A stretch of DNA of 64,000 nt from Occultella aeris (GCF_902703175.1 NZ_CACRYJ010000024.1:26400-90399), one strand, 5' to 3'. Shown: positions 43,630-52,590, numbered from the stretch's first letter. Notes: generated by a model not told the origin, from the sequence alone. Program-made: numbers and translations.

Positions 43630-44831
43630 CAGCCTCCCCGCAAGGACTACCCCGCCCGCTGGACGGGTTCCTGGTCCTCGACTTCAGCCAGTTCCTCGCC
43701 GGCCCGGTGGCCGCGCTGCGGCTGGCCGACCTCGGCGCTCGGGTCATCAAGATCGAGCGCCCCGGCGTCGGGGACATCGGCCGAGGGCTCGCATTCGCCG
43801 GTGCGCACGCGGGCGCCGACACCGTCTCCTTCCACGCGATGAACCGCGGCAAGCAGAGCGTCGCCGCGGACCTGAAGGACCCGGACCAGCTCGCGTTCGT
43901 GCGCCGGCTGGTCGAGCAGGCCGATGTCGTCGTCGAGAACTTCCGCCCGGGTGTGATGAAGCGGCTCGGCCTGGACTACGACACCGTCCGTGCGCAGAAC
44001 CCGGGCGTGGTCTACGGCTCGATCACCGGCTACGGCGACGACGGGCCATGGCGGGACCGGCCCGGGCAGGACCTGCTCGCCCAGTCGATCGCCGGCCTGC
44101 CCTGGCTGCAGGCCGACCCGGAGCCGAGCCCGGTCGGCATCGCGATCGCCGACCACCTCGCCTCCTGCCACCTCGCCCACGGCATCACGGCGCTGCTGCT
44201 GCGGCGGCTGCGCACCGGCATCGGCGGGCAGGTGCAGACCTCGCTGCTCGAGGCGATGCTCGACCTGCAGTTCGAGATGCTGTCGGTGCGGCTGACCCAG
44301 CCCGGCGCCGTCGGTGCCCGGCCGCGCGGACCGCACAGCGCGCACACCTACCTGCCGGCCCCGTACGGCGTCTACCCGACCGCCGACGGCTACCTCTCGA
44401 TCGCGATGAACCCGGTGCCGCAGCTCGGCGCCCTGCTGGAGATCCCCGAACTGGTCGAGCTGACCGAGCCCGAGTCCTGGTGGGAACAGCGCGGTCGCAT
44501 CGAGACCCTGATCGCCGACCGGCTCAGGACCCGCGACACGGCGGACTGGCTCGCTGTCCTCGACGCCGCCGACGTCTGGTGCGCGCCGCTGCACACCCTG
44601 GACGAACTGGTCGAGCACGAGGGCTTCCGCGCGATCGACATGGTCCAGACGCTCGAGCGCGACGAGCGGGACGGCACCCGGACCGAGGTCACCACGACCC
44701 GGCTCCCGATGCGCCTGGACGGGCAGCGGCTCTGGGGCAGCGACGCGGCGCCGCTGCTCGGCGCGGACACCGACCGGGTCCGGGACGAACTGGCACCGGA
44801 CCGGGAACCCGTGGCTGGGAGCGTCCCGTGA
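43626..44831 (+). CDS. CaiB/BaiF family (class III) CoA-transferase
   Basis: Formyl-CoA-transferase-like enzyme, 401 residues, full length. It begins LDGFLVLDFSQFLAGPVAALRLADLGARVIKIERPG and has the conserved MNRGKQSVAADLKDP and VVVENFRPGVMKRLGLDY; the Asp that forms the acyl intermediate is likely in PGQDLLAQ. These enzymes move CoA onto carboxylic acids (carnitine, 2-hydroxyacids, itaconate, methylmalate). Presence right after a GH95 (ATGA overlap) and before a MaoC hydratase suggests a sugar-derived acid is activated as a CoA thioester, which I do not know from any deoxysugar pathway. Substrate unknown. Confidence 0.9.
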   Translation: MTASPQGLPRPLDGFLVLDFSQFLAGPVAALRLADLGARVIKIERPGVGDIGRGLAFAGAHAGADTVSFHAMNRGKQSVAADLKDPDQLAFVRRLVEQADVVVENFRPGVMKRLGLDYDTVRAQNPGVVYGSITGYGDDGPWRDRPGQDLLAQSIAGLPWLQADPEPSPVGIAIADHLASCHLAHGITALLLRRLRTGIGGQVQTSLLEAMLDLQFEMLSVRLTQPGAVGARPRGPHSAHTYLPAPYGVYPTADGYLSIAMNPVPQLGALLEIPELVELTEPESWWEQRGRIETLIADRLRTRDTADWLAVLDAADVWCAPLHTLDELVEHEGFRAIDMVQTLERDERDGTRTEVTTTRLPMRLDGQRLWGSDAAPLLGADTDRVRDELAPDREPVAGSVP

Positions 44832-45946
44832 CCGTGCGCCTGCGCGGCATCACCTGGGACCACGAGCGCGGCCGGAACAGCATCGTGGCCGCCTCGCGTG
44901 CCTACGCCGACGCCGGGCACGACGTCGAGGTCGAGTGGGAGGCCCGGACCCTGCAGGCCTTCGCCGACCAGGGCCTGGAGTCGCTGGCCCGCTCCTACGA
45001 CCTGCTCGTCATCGACCACCCGCACATCCCGCAGGCCGCCTACGCCGGCCTGCTCGCGGCACTGCCCGACGGCGAAGGGCCGGCCGCGTTCGTCGGTCGC
45101 TCCGACGAGAGCTACCGCTGGCAGGGCGCCCAGTACGGCCTGGCGATCGACGCCGCCGCCCAGGTCGCGGCGTACCGGCCGGACCTGCTCCCGGAGCCAC
45201 CGCGCACCTGGCCGGAGGTGCTCGACCTGGCCCGCACGGGTGCCGTGCTCTGGCCCGCGAAGCCGATCGACGCGTTCGCCTCGGCGTTCACGCTGTCGTC
45301 CGGTCTACAGGGCGCGGACGCCGGCCGGGCCGGTTTCGCCGACCCGGACGCCTTCGCGCAGGCGTGGGACCTGCTCGGCCGGCTGCGCGACCTGGTCCCG
45401 GTCGAGTGCCTGGCCGAGAACCCGATCCAGGTCGCGGACCGGCTGTCCGGTTCGGACCGGTTCGCCTATGCCCCGCTGCTGTACGGCTACAGCAACTACG
45501 CACGGCAAGGCTTCCGCGACCACGTCCTGCGCTGGAGCGACATCCCCGAGATCGACGGGCAGCCACGCGGATCGATGCTCGGTGGCGCCGGGCTGGCCGT
45601 GTCCGCCCGTACCGAGCACCCGGCGGCGGCGATCGCGTTCGCGACCTGGGTCGCCACCGGTGCGGTCCAGCGCGGGGTGTATGCACGCGCCGGCGGGCAG
45701 CCTGGGCACGTGGCCGCCTGGGCGGACGCCGGCCTCGATGAGCTGACCGGCGGCTTCTTCGCCGACACCCGCAGGACTCTGGACCGGGCCAGCCTGCGAC
45801 CGCAGCATCCCGGGTACATGGCCGTGCAGGACGTCGCCTGCGCGCGGGTGCACCGTGGCCTGGTGGATCGTGAGAGCGCCGCCGAGGTACTGGCGGACCT
45901 GGACCGGATGTTCGCGACGTTGGGAGTGCAGCATGCAGGTCGTTGA
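44828..45946 (+). CDS. Solute-binding-protein fold without signal peptide
   Basis: 372 residues resembling a family-1 extracellular sugar-binding protein (YDLLVIDHPHIPQAAYAGLL; PRTWPEVLDLAR; GSMLGGAGLAVSARTEHPAAAIAFATWVATG). It starts directly at the mature fold (MTVRLRGITWDHERG) with no hydrophobic leader or lipobox, so it should stay in the cytoplasm. No permease genes adjoin. The GTG overlaps the CoA-transferase stop by 4 bases and the end overlaps the MaoC gene by 14, so it is made in step with the CoA enzymes. It may have become an enzyme subunit, chaperone or sensor; function unknown. An upstream start could not add a signal peptide, since that DNA encodes the CoA-transferase. Confidence 0.75.
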   Translation: MTVRLRGITWDHERGRNSIVAASRAYADAGHDVEVEWEARTLQAFADQGLESLARSYDLLVIDHPHIPQAAYAGLLAALPDGEGPAAFVGRSDESYRWQGAQYGLAIDAAAQVAAYRPDLLPEPPRTWPEVLDLARTGAVLWPAKPIDAFASAFTLSSGLQGADAGRAGFADPDAFAQAWDLLGRLRDLVPVECLAENPIQVADRLSGSDRFAYAPLLYGYSNYARQGFRDHVLRWSDIPEIDGQPRGSMLGGAGLAVSARTEHPAAAIAFATWVATGAVQRGVYARAGGQPGHVAAWADAGLDELTGGFFADTRRTLDRASLRPQHPGYMAVQDVACARVHRGLVDRESAAEVLADLDRMFATLGVQHAGR

Positions 45947-46391
45947 CCGATATCTGGAGGAGTACGCGGTCGGGGAGGTGCGGCGCACGCTCGGACGCAC
46001 CGTCACCGAGGCGGACGTGGTCCTGCACGCCGGCCAGACCGGCGACTTCTTCCCCCATCACATGGACGAGCGCTGGTGCGTGGAGGAGGCCGGGCTGGCC
46101 GGCCGGATCGCCCACGGCACCCTGATCCTCTCGGTCGCCGTCGGGATGACCGCGGGCGACGTGAACCCGCAGGCGATGAGCTACGGCTACGACCGGATCC
46201 GGTTCATCAAGCCGGTGTTCCTCGGGGACACGATCACGGTCGAGGCGGAGATCGTCGAGGTCACCGACCACCCCCGCCGCCCCGAGCTCGGCCGGGTCGA
46301 CGAGCGGGTGACGGTCACCAACCACGACGGCGATACGGTGCTGTCCCTGGTGCACCTCTACGTCGTCAACAAGCGAGGCGAACGGCCGTGA
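45933..46391 (+). CDS. MaoC-family (R)-specific acyl-CoA hydratase/dehydratase
   Basis: Single hot-dog domain protein, 152 residues. The hydratase motif is in TGDFFPHHMDERWC followed by GRIAHGTL, giving the catalytic Asp/His pair; the C-terminal half has YDRIRFIKPVFLGDTITV. Such enzymes add or remove water across enoyl-CoA thioesters. Directly after the CoA-transferase unit, it would dehydrate a 3-hydroxyacyl-CoA made from the sugar acid. ATG at 45933, 14 bases inside the previous gene; the stop overlaps the next GTG. Confidence 0.88.
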   Translation: MQVVDRYLEEYAVGEVRRTLGRTVTEADVVLHAGQTGDFFPHHMDERWCVEEAGLAGRIAHGTLILSVAVGMTAGDVNPQAMSYGYDRIRFIKPVFLGDTITVEAEIVEVTDHPRRPELGRVDERVTVTNHDGDTVLSLVHLYVVNKRGERP

Positions 46392-47227
46392 TCGACGCCC
46401 ACCTGCACGTCTGGGACCGAGCCAGGTCCTCCTACCGCTGGCTCGACAGTGCGCCGGAGCCGCTGCGCACCGACCACGACCTGGCGCGGGGCCTCGCGGC
46501 GCAGGCGCGGTACGGCGGGCGGCGGGCGGTGCTGGTGCAGGCGGACGAGACCCTGGACGAGACCGCCTACCTGCTCGAACTGGTCGCGGGCGAGGCGCGC
46601 CTGGCCGGGGCCGTGTGCTACCTGCCGCTGGAGGACCCGACGACGGTGGCGCAACAGCTCCCGAGCCTGACGGCGAACCCCGGCTTCGTCGGGGTCCGCA
46701 ACCTCACCCACGACCGCCCCGACCCGGACTGGATCCTCGGCGCCGACCAGCGACGCAGCCTCGCTCTCCTCGAGGCGGCCGGCGTGCCGCTCGACTACGT
46801 GGCCGTGCTCCCCCGGCACCTGGAGAACCTGGTCACGCTCGCCGGCGCGCACCCCGGGCTGACCATCGTGCTCGACCACCTGGGCAAACCACCGGTCGGG
46901 CTCGACGACGACTTCCGCCGCTGGGCCGACCAGCTCGCCGGCGTGGCGGCCCTCCCGAACGTGGTCGCGAAGGTCTCCGGGATCTACCGGGCCGACCTGC
47001 CGGAGGCGGTGACGGCCGAGCAGCTCGCGGCTGTCCTGGCCACAGCGCTCGCGGCGTTCGGTGCGGACCGGCTGATGCTCGGCAGCGACTGGCCGGTGAG
47101 CACCGTCTCCGGCGGCGCCGATGCCACGATGAGCGTGCTGGTGGCCGCCGTCGACGCCCTTCCGCAGCAGCAGGCGAAGTCCCTGCGCCACGACACCGCC
47201 ACCCGGGTCTACGGGCTGGCCCGCTGA
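46388..47227 (+). CDS. COG3618 amidohydrolase (L-fucono/L-rhamnono-lactonase type)
   Basis: TIM-barrel metal hydrolase, 279 residues. N-terminal IDAHLHVWD (metal His pair), strand-end LDHLGKPP (His), AKVSG and the terminal LGSDWPV (metal Asp) are conserved. Relatives hydrolyse L-fucono-, L-galactono- or L-rhamnonolactone or pyrone dicarboxylate. After a GH95 that releases L-fucose or L-galactose and before an oxidoreductase, sugar lactonase is the best guess. The GTG overlaps the MaoC stop by 4 bases. Confidence 0.88.
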   Translation: MIDAHLHVWDRARSSYRWLDSAPEPLRTDHDLARGLAAQARYGGRRAVLVQADETLDETAYLLELVAGEARLAGAVCYLPLEDPTTVAQQLPSLTANPGFVGVRNLTHDRPDPDWILGADQRRSLALLEAAGVPLDYVAVLPRHLENLVTLAGAHPGLTIVLDHLGKPPVGLDDDFRRWADQLAGVAALPNVVAKVSGIYRADLPEAVTAEQLAAVLATALAAFGADRLMLGSDWPVSTVSGGADATMSVLVAAVDALPQQQAKSLRHDTATRVYGLAR

Positions 47228-48294
47228 TGTTGCCCGAACGCGAACCGGACCCGGCCTACGTAGCCGGCCCCCCGAGCGACCCGCTGCCGATCGTCGTGGT
47301 CGGCGCCGGCGGCATCGCCCGGGACGCGCACCTGCCCGCCTACCGGAGGGCGGGCATGCCGGTGGCGGCCGTCGTCGACGTCGACGCCGCGCGGGCGGCC
47401 GAGCTCGCGGCCTCGTTCGATATCCCGACCACCCACTCCGGGATCGAGGCAGCGGTCGCCGCCCACGGCAGCGACGTCGTCTACGACGTCGCCGTGATGC
47501 CCGACGCGTTCGCGTCGATCCTCGAGGCACTGCCCGACGGCGCGGCGGTGCAGCTCCAGAAGCCGCTCGGCTACACCTACGCGCAGGCGCGCGCCCTCGT
47601 CGACATCGTCGAGCGCAAGCGCCTCACCGCCGCGGTGAACACCCAGCTGCGGTTCGCACCGCACGTGGCCGCCGCGCGCCGGCTGATCGCGGACGGCGTC
47701 ATCGGCGAGCTCATCGACCTCGAGGTCCTGGTGCGGATCGAGACCCGCTGGGAGCTGTTCCCCAGCGTGTTCGGGCTCGAACGCATGGAGATGCCGATGC
47801 ACTCGGTGCACTACGTGGACCTGGTGCGCTCGTTCGTAGGCGACCCGAGCGGGGTCAGCGCCGTCACGGTGCCGCACCCGCACAAGCAGCTGGCCAGCAC
47901 CCGGACCGCGTACCTGCTGCACTACGCGGGCCGGCCGCTGCGGGTGACGATCAGCACGAACCACGACCACACGTTCGGCCCCGAGCACCAGGAGGCCGCC
48001 GTCCTCTGGCACGGCACCGAGGGGGCGATCCGAACCCAGCTCGGCCTGCTGCTGGACTACCCGCGTGGCGGGCCGGATCTGCTCGAGGTGAGCACCGGCA
48101 CCGGCTGGCAGGCCGTCGACGTCGAGGGCTCCTGGTTCCCGGACGCCTTCATCGCCACCATGGGGGCGCTCCAGCGGTACGTCACCGGTGCGGCCACCAC
48201 GCTGCCGACCTCGGCGAGTGACGTACTGCGCACCATGGCCGTGCTGGAGGCTGCGCACGAGGCGAGTCGGGCCGGCGGCCACCCGCTGCCGTGA
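47227..48294 (+). CDS. Gfo/Idh/MocA-family oxidoreductase
   Basis: NAD(P)-dependent sugar dehydrogenase-type protein, 355 residues. Rossmann motif VVGAGGIARDAHLPAYRRAG, catalytic Lys in LQKPLGYTYAQAR (the EKP-type motif with Gln for Glu), then the C-terminal dimer domain with HSVHYVDLVRSFVG. Members include L-fucose, D-apiose and inositol dehydrogenases. It would oxidise the freed sugar to the lactone opened by the preceding lactonase. Start overlaps the preceding stop (TGATG). Last gene of the GH95 operon, convergent with LacI. Confidence 0.88.
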   Translation: MLPEREPDPAYVAGPPSDPLPIVVVGAGGIARDAHLPAYRRAGMPVAAVVDVDAARAAELAASFDIPTTHSGIEAAVAAHGSDVVYDVAVMPDAFASILEALPDGAAVQLQKPLGYTYAQARALVDIVERKRLTAAVNTQLRFAPHVAAARRLIADGVIGELIDLEVLVRIETRWELFPSVFGLERMEMPMHSVHYVDLVRSFVGDPSGVSAVTVPHPHKQLASTRTAYLLHYAGRPLRVTISTNHDHTFGPEHQEAAVLWHGTEGAIRTQLGLLLDYPRGGPDLLEVSTGTGWQAVDVEGSWFPDAFIATMGALQRYVTGAATTLPTSASDVLRTMAVLEAAHEASRAGGHPLP

Positions 48295-48338
48295 GCCGAC
48301 CCCCCGCCGTCGGCCACCGGCCACGCGCCGTCGGCCGA

Positions 48339-49385
48339 TCAGGCTCCGGGTGGCGGCCCGGTCGACGCCCGCAGCACGAGCTCGGGGGTCGGGTCGTCGA
48401 TGACGCGGCTGGTCGTGTCAGCGCCGTTCCTGCCGTTCCCGCCCGGGTCCGACGTCTCGAGACCGGCGAGCAGCACGTCCACGGCGGTGGCTCCGAGGAC
48501 CTCCATCGGCAGGCGGATGGTGGTCAGCGCCGGAGCACACGTGATGGCCGGCCAGATGTCGTGGATCGCCACCACGGAGAGTTCCCCGGGGACGCCGATG
48601 CCCATCTGGGTCGCCTCGGTGAGCACCCCGATCCCGGCGTTCACGTTCCCGACCACGACCGCAGTCGGGGCCGGTTGGCGGCTGAGCAGCAGCCGGGCCG
48701 CGTCCCGCGCCGACCGGTAGGTGTAGCCCAGCGCCGTGGTGTGCTCGCGGGCCAGCGCCAGCCCGGCCGTCGCGAGGGTCTGCTCGACCCCGGACCGCCG
48801 CCGGTCGCTCGTGTCGGACGTCGGGACGCCACCGACGTAGCCGATGCTGGTGTGCCCGAGGTCGAGCAGGTGACGGGTCGCGAGCGCGCCCGCGGCGACG
48901 TCGTCGATCGCGATCGTGGCGACGCCGGACACCGGGCCGGAGTTGATCAGGACGGTCCGCTCCGGGTGGGACAGCGCCCGGGCGACCAGTTCGGTGGGGG
49001 CCTCGTCCCCCTTCTGCAGCAGGACTCCGTCGACCAGCCGCTCGCTCAGCAGCCGGGTGAACCCGTCGCTGCCGGGCTGCATCCGCGGGCTCGACGCGAG
49101 CACCACCGAGTAGTTGTGGTCCAGCGCGCGCGACTCCACCCCGTTGACGAGATCGGTGAACGTCGCGTTCGTGACATCCGGGACCACGAGGGCGAGCAGG
49201 TGCGTGCGGGAGCGGCGCAGCGACCGCCCGGCGGAGTTCGGTGCGTACCGCAGCAGCCGGGCCGACTCGAGGACCCGCTGACGGGTCTCCGGCCGGATCC
49301 TGATCGACGGATCGGAGTTGAGCACCCGTGAGACCACCGACACCGATACCCCGGCGTGGCCGGCCACATCCCGCAGCGTCACCAT
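48339..49385 (-). CDS. LacI-family transcriptional repressor
   Basis: 348 residues. HTH VTLRDVAGHAGVSVSVVSRVLNSDPSIRI with hinge RLLRYAPNSAGRSLRR, then a periplasmic-binding-protein-like sensor domain (LLALVVPDVTNATF; GVPGELSVVAIHD). Divergent from the unknown glycosidase gene at 49465, with AAACGTTT between them. Related central-CG sites at the LplB, GH95 and GH42 promoters suggest it governs a local regulon of importer and hydrolases; this is inference from operator similarity. ATG at 49385 (GTG 49382 possible). Confidence 0.93.
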   Translation of the reverse strand: MVTLRDVAGHAGVSVSVVSRVLNSDPSIRIRPETRQRVLESARLLRYAPNSAGRSLRRSRTHLLALVVPDVTNATFTDLVNGVESRALDHNYSVVLASSPRMQPGSDGFTRLLSERLVDGVLLQKGDEAPTELVARALSHPERTVLINSGPVSGVATIAIDDVAAGALATRHLLDLGHTSIGYVGGVPTSDTSDRRRSGVEQTLATAGLALAREHTTALGYTYRSARDAARLLLSRQPAPTAVVVGNVNAGIGVLTEATQMGIGVPGELSVVAIHDIWPAITCAPALTTIRLPMEVLGATAVDVLLAGLETSDPGGNGRNGADTTSRVIDDPTPELVLRASTGPPPGA

Positions 49386-49420
49386 CCTCGGATGGTAACG
49401 GCGATGGCAAGGATCTGCAC

Positions 49421-49428
49421 AAACGTTT
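49421..49428. promoter_or_regulatory. LacI-type operator between LacI and glycosidase genes
   Basis: AAACGTTT, perfect 8-base palindrome with the central CG usual for LacI-family sites; reverse-strand flanks GGTGAAACGTTTGTGC. 36 bases from the LacI start and 37 from the glycosidase start. The same octamer recurs at 54706. Confidence 0.7.
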
Positions 49429-49464
49429 CACCAGCATGTCCGCACCCGAACCCGGAGTCCTGAA

Positions 49465-51540
49465 GTGATCGACAGAGAAGCCGTTGTCCGCCGCCACACG
49501 ATCCGCTACCGCGAGCCCAGGCCCGAGGAACCGGTGTCCCTCGGCAACGGCGAGTTCGCGTTCACCGTGGACCACACCGGGCTGCAGACGTTCGCCGACC
49601 GGTACGAACGGGACGCCGCCCGCGAGCGCGGTGAGGCCGCGATGCCGCTCGGGACCCAGGCCCAGTGGGGCTACCACTGGGCACCCAACCCGAACGGCTG
49701 GCAGCTCGAGGACACCCTGGAGCGCTACGAGAGCCCGCGCGGACCGGTGGCCTACCCCACCGCCTACGACTACCGCGAGGACCGGGAGGCCTCCGCGGCG
49801 TCCGGACGGGCCGCCGGGTACTACTACTGGACGAACCCGCAGCGGCTGCACCTGGCCCGGATCGGGCTCCTGCTCGACGGTCGGGCGCCGGCCTGGGAGC
49901 AGGTGCGCGCCGGCGCCCAGGAGCTCGACCTCTGGACCGGCCTCGTGACCAGCACCTTCGCGGTGGCGGGCGTCGACGTCCGGGTTCGCACCGCCGTCGA
50001 CCCGGACCGCGACGCGGTCGCGTTCGAGCTCGACTCGACGCTGCTCGACCAGGGCCGGCTCGCCGTCGAGATCGCGTTTCCCGCCGTGGCGGAGACCTTC
50101 GAGGCGCCACCGGTCTGGGACCGGCCCCAGGACCACACGACCACCCTGCACCGCGACGGTGCCACGGCGGTCTGGGACCGCAGGCTCGACGACGCCCGGT
50201 ACCAGGTCCGCGCGGCCGGCGAGATGACGGTCGCCGGGGACGGGCACCACTGGAGGCTGCGGTCCACCGGGTCGCGGCTGAGCGGCGTGGTCGAGTTCGC
50301 GGCCACCCTCGGCGATGACGTGCTCGCGGACGCCGACACCGTGTTCGCCCGCTCGGCACGCGGCTGGGGGGACTTCTGGCGCGGCGGGGCCGCGATCGAC
50401 CTCGCCGGCAGCACCGCCGAACAGGCCCACGAGCTGGAGCGCCGGATCGTGCTGTCCCAGTACCAGACCAAGGTGCACTGCTCGGGCAGCACGCCACCGC
50501 AGGAGACCGGGCTCGTCTGCAACAGCTGGGGCGGCACGTTCCACCTGGAGATGCACTGGTGGCACGCCGCGCACTTCCCGGCGTGGGGGCGACCGGAACT
50601 GCTCGAGCGGAGCCTGGCCTGGTACGCCACGATCCTGCCGGTCGCCAAGGACATCGCGGCCGCCCAGGGGTTCCGGGGCGCGCGCTGGCCCAAGCACGTC
50701 GGGCCCGAGGGTGTCGAGAGCCCGAACGTGATCGGCCCGCTGCTGCTGTGGCAGCAGCCGCACGTGATCCACTACGCGCAGTTGCTCCTCATGGCGTCCG
50801 ACGACGCCGCGGCCGTGCGCGAGCGGTACCGGAACCTGGTCGACGAGACGGCCGAGTTCCTCGCCTCGTTCGCGCTCGCCGGCTCCGACGGCGCCTACCA
50901 CCTGCCTCCGCCGCTGATGCCCGCCCAGGAGGTGTACGGCGCGAGGGACACCTGGGACCCGTTGCTGGAGCTCTCCTACGTGCGCTGGGCGCTACGGGTC
51001 GCCCTGGACTGGCGGCGCGCGGACGGGCGCGCGGAACCGCCGGTATGGGCCCGGGTCGCGGACGGGCTGCGCCCGACCCTCAGCGCCGACGGGCACTACG
51101 ACGCGGTCCAGAACCCGCCCCGGACGGTCTTCACCGACCACCCGTCGATGCTCGGCGCGCTCGGGGTGGTCCCGGACACCGGCGCGCTGGACCACGACGC
51201 GATGCTGCGCACCCTGGAGCGGGCGTGCGAGCGCTGGGACTGGCGCAGCGCGTGGGGCTGGGACTTCCCGATGATCGCGATGTGCGCGACCCGGCTCGGC
51301 CGCGCCGACATCGCACTCGATGCGCTGCTGCGCGACGAGGGAAAGAACACGTTCCTCGCGAACGGGCACAACCGGCAGGTGCCGCACCGGATGCCGCTGT
51401 ACCTGCCCGGCAACGGCGGGCTGCTGATGGCCGCCGCACTGCTGTTCGCCGGGTGGGTGGACGACGGCGGCACGCACCGACGCGTCGACCTGCCGGCCGG
51501 GTGGTCGGCCGAGACCGATGGCTTCCCGGCGCGCCCGTGA
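49465..51540 (+). CDS. Uncharacterised six-hairpin glycosidase-like protein
   Basis: 691 residues, no signal peptide. N-terminal sandwich domain starts PVSLGNGEFAFTVDHTGLQTF, a layout like GH65/GH95 enzymes. The helical barrel holds LSQYQTKVHCSGSTPPQETGLVCNSWGGTFHLEMHWW-type sequence (residues about 331-370) and GARWPKHVGPEG, which could carry a catalytic acid, as in GH65. I cannot place it in a named family with confidence. The GTG start has GGAG upstream; the LacI operator lies in its leader. Followed after 23 bases by a propeller glycosidase; both probably attack one imported oligosaccharide. Confidence 0.65.
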   Translation: MIDREAVVRRHTIRYREPRPEEPVSLGNGEFAFTVDHTGLQTFADRYERDAARERGEAAMPLGTQAQWGYHWAPNPNGWQLEDTLERYESPRGPVAYPTAYDYREDREASAASGRAAGYYYWTNPQRLHLARIGLLLDGRAPAWEQVRAGAQELDLWTGLVTSTFAVAGVDVRVRTAVDPDRDAVAFELDSTLLDQGRLAVEIAFPAVAETFEAPPVWDRPQDHTTTLHRDGATAVWDRRLDDARYQVRAAGEMTVAGDGHHWRLRSTGSRLSGVVEFAATLGDDVLADADTVFARSARGWGDFWRGGAAIDLAGSTAEQAHELERRIVLSQYQTKVHCSGSTPPQETGLVCNSWGGTFHLEMHWWHAAHFPAWGRPELLERSLAWYATILPVAKDIAAAQGFRGARWPKHVGPEGVESPNVIGPLLLWQQPHVIHYAQLLLMASDDAAAVRERYRNLVDETAEFLASFALAGSDGAYHLPPPLMPAQEVYGARDTWDPLLELSYVRWALRVALDWRRADGRAEPPVWARVADGLRPTLSADGHYDAVQNPPRTVFTDHPSMLGALGVVPDTGALDHDAMLRTLERACERWDWRSAWGWDFPMIAMCATRLGRADIALDALLRDEGKNTFLANGHNRQVPHRMPLYLPGNGGLLMAAALLFAGWVDDGGTHRRVDLPAGWSAETDGFPARP

Positions 51541-51563
51541 CCACCCGACCGGAGGAGAGCCCC

Positions 51564-52556
51564 ATGACCGCGGACCTGACCGCCCGTCTCGCGACCCCAC
51601 ACAAGGAACCCGAGCTGGTGCTCGCGCCGAGCCTGCGGGACGGCGACTTCTTCTCCCTCGGCGTGGACTGCCCGTTCGTCTTCAGCCACGACGGCGCACT
51701 CGGCATGACGGTCGTCGGCTGGGACGGTGTCGGCTACCAGACCGGCCTGTCCTGGTTCGACGGCGCCTCGTGGTCGGCGCCGGAGCTCATCCTCGCCCGC
51801 GACCCGTCCTCGCCGCACCGCCGGTACAACGCGGCCCTCACCTCGATCATGCGGGACGAGGACCTGCGCGGTCCCGGGGAGCTGCTGGCGGTGGACGGCT
51901 GGTACTACGGGACCTTCCACGCCTACCCGGCGGCGGGCTACGAGGCGGGTCCGGGCGTGGTCGGCATCGTCCGCAGCCGCGACCTGCGCACGTGGGAGGA
52001 GTACGGGGCACTGCTGCGGCCCGAGGACGGGTCGCCGTGGGAGCGCGGCGGCCTGTACAAGTCCTGGTTGATGCGCTCGGGCGGCGAGTTCTGGCTGTTC
52101 TACAACGCCAAGGATGCCTCGCCCCGTGGCTGGCAGGAGCAGACCGGCGCGGCCCGGTCGACCGATCTGCTCGGTTGGGAGCGAGTCGGCACCGAACCGC
52201 TCCTGCGCAACGGCCCGCCCGGCGCGATCGACGACCGGTTCGCCTCCGACCCGTGCGTGCTCCGCGACGGGGACACCTGGGTGATGTTCTACTTCGGCCT
52301 CTGCAGCGATGGCAGGGCCCGGGAGACGTTCGCCTGGTCGGACGATCTGCGCACCTGGCACCGGTCCGAGCAGGTGCTGATCGACGCCGGCCCGCCCGGA
52401 ACGGTCGACACCACCTACGCCCACAAGCCGGCCGTGATCACCCGCGCCGGCCGCCTCGAGCACTACTACTGCGCCGTCGCGCCGCTGGACGAGCCGGTCC
52501 GGATCGGCGACCACCTGCAGCGGGAGCGGCGCGGCATCGCCGTCGCCCGCTCCTGA
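51564..52556 (+). CDS. Five-bladed beta-propeller glycosidase-like protein (GH43/GH32/GH130 fold)
   Basis: 330 residues, no signal peptide. Blade motifs GDFFSLGVDCPFVFSHDGALGMTVVGWDG, NAALTSIMRD and FASDPCVLRDGDTWVMFYFG match the furanosidase/mannoside-phosphorylase propeller superfamily; the DPCVLRD aspartate is a usual catalytic or binding position. The family (GH43, GH117, GH130 or unclassified) cannot be fixed by eye. ATG preceded by GGAGGAG at 51551. The frame open upstream to 50559 is only a shadow of the preceding gene. Convergent with GH42, 34 bases apart. Confidence 0.7.
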   Translation: MTADLTARLATPHKEPELVLAPSLRDGDFFSLGVDCPFVFSHDGALGMTVVGWDGVGYQTGLSWFDGASWSAPELILARDPSSPHRRYNAALTSIMRDEDLRGPGELLAVDGWYYGTFHAYPAAGYEAGPGVVGIVRSRDLRTWEEYGALLRPEDGSPWERGGLYKSWLMRSGGEFWLFYNAKDASPRGWQEQTGAARSTDLLGWERVGTEPLLRNGPPGAIDDRFASDPCVLRDGDTWVMFYFGLCSDGRARETFAWSDDLRTWHRSEQVLIDAGPPGTVDTTYAHKPAVITRAGRLEHYYCAVAPLDEPVRIGDHLQRERRGIAVARS

Positions 52557-52590
52557 CTGCGTCCGGCCGGCCGAACCGGCGGCCGCACGC

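Noticed and set aside
48295..48338. Direct repeat GCCGTCGGCC (two copies) between convergent genes, considered as a terminator or attachment site
   Set aside because: Only 10-11 bases, GC-only, no mobile gene nearby and only weak pairing.
48418..50901. 827-codon open frame on the minus strand across the LacI and glycosidase genes
   Set aside because: It covers two well-supported genes and their operator; low-complexity translation.
52558..52588. GC-rich inverted repeat between the propeller glycosidase and GH42
   Set aside because: Only about 10 of 15 positions pair; not convincing as a terminator.
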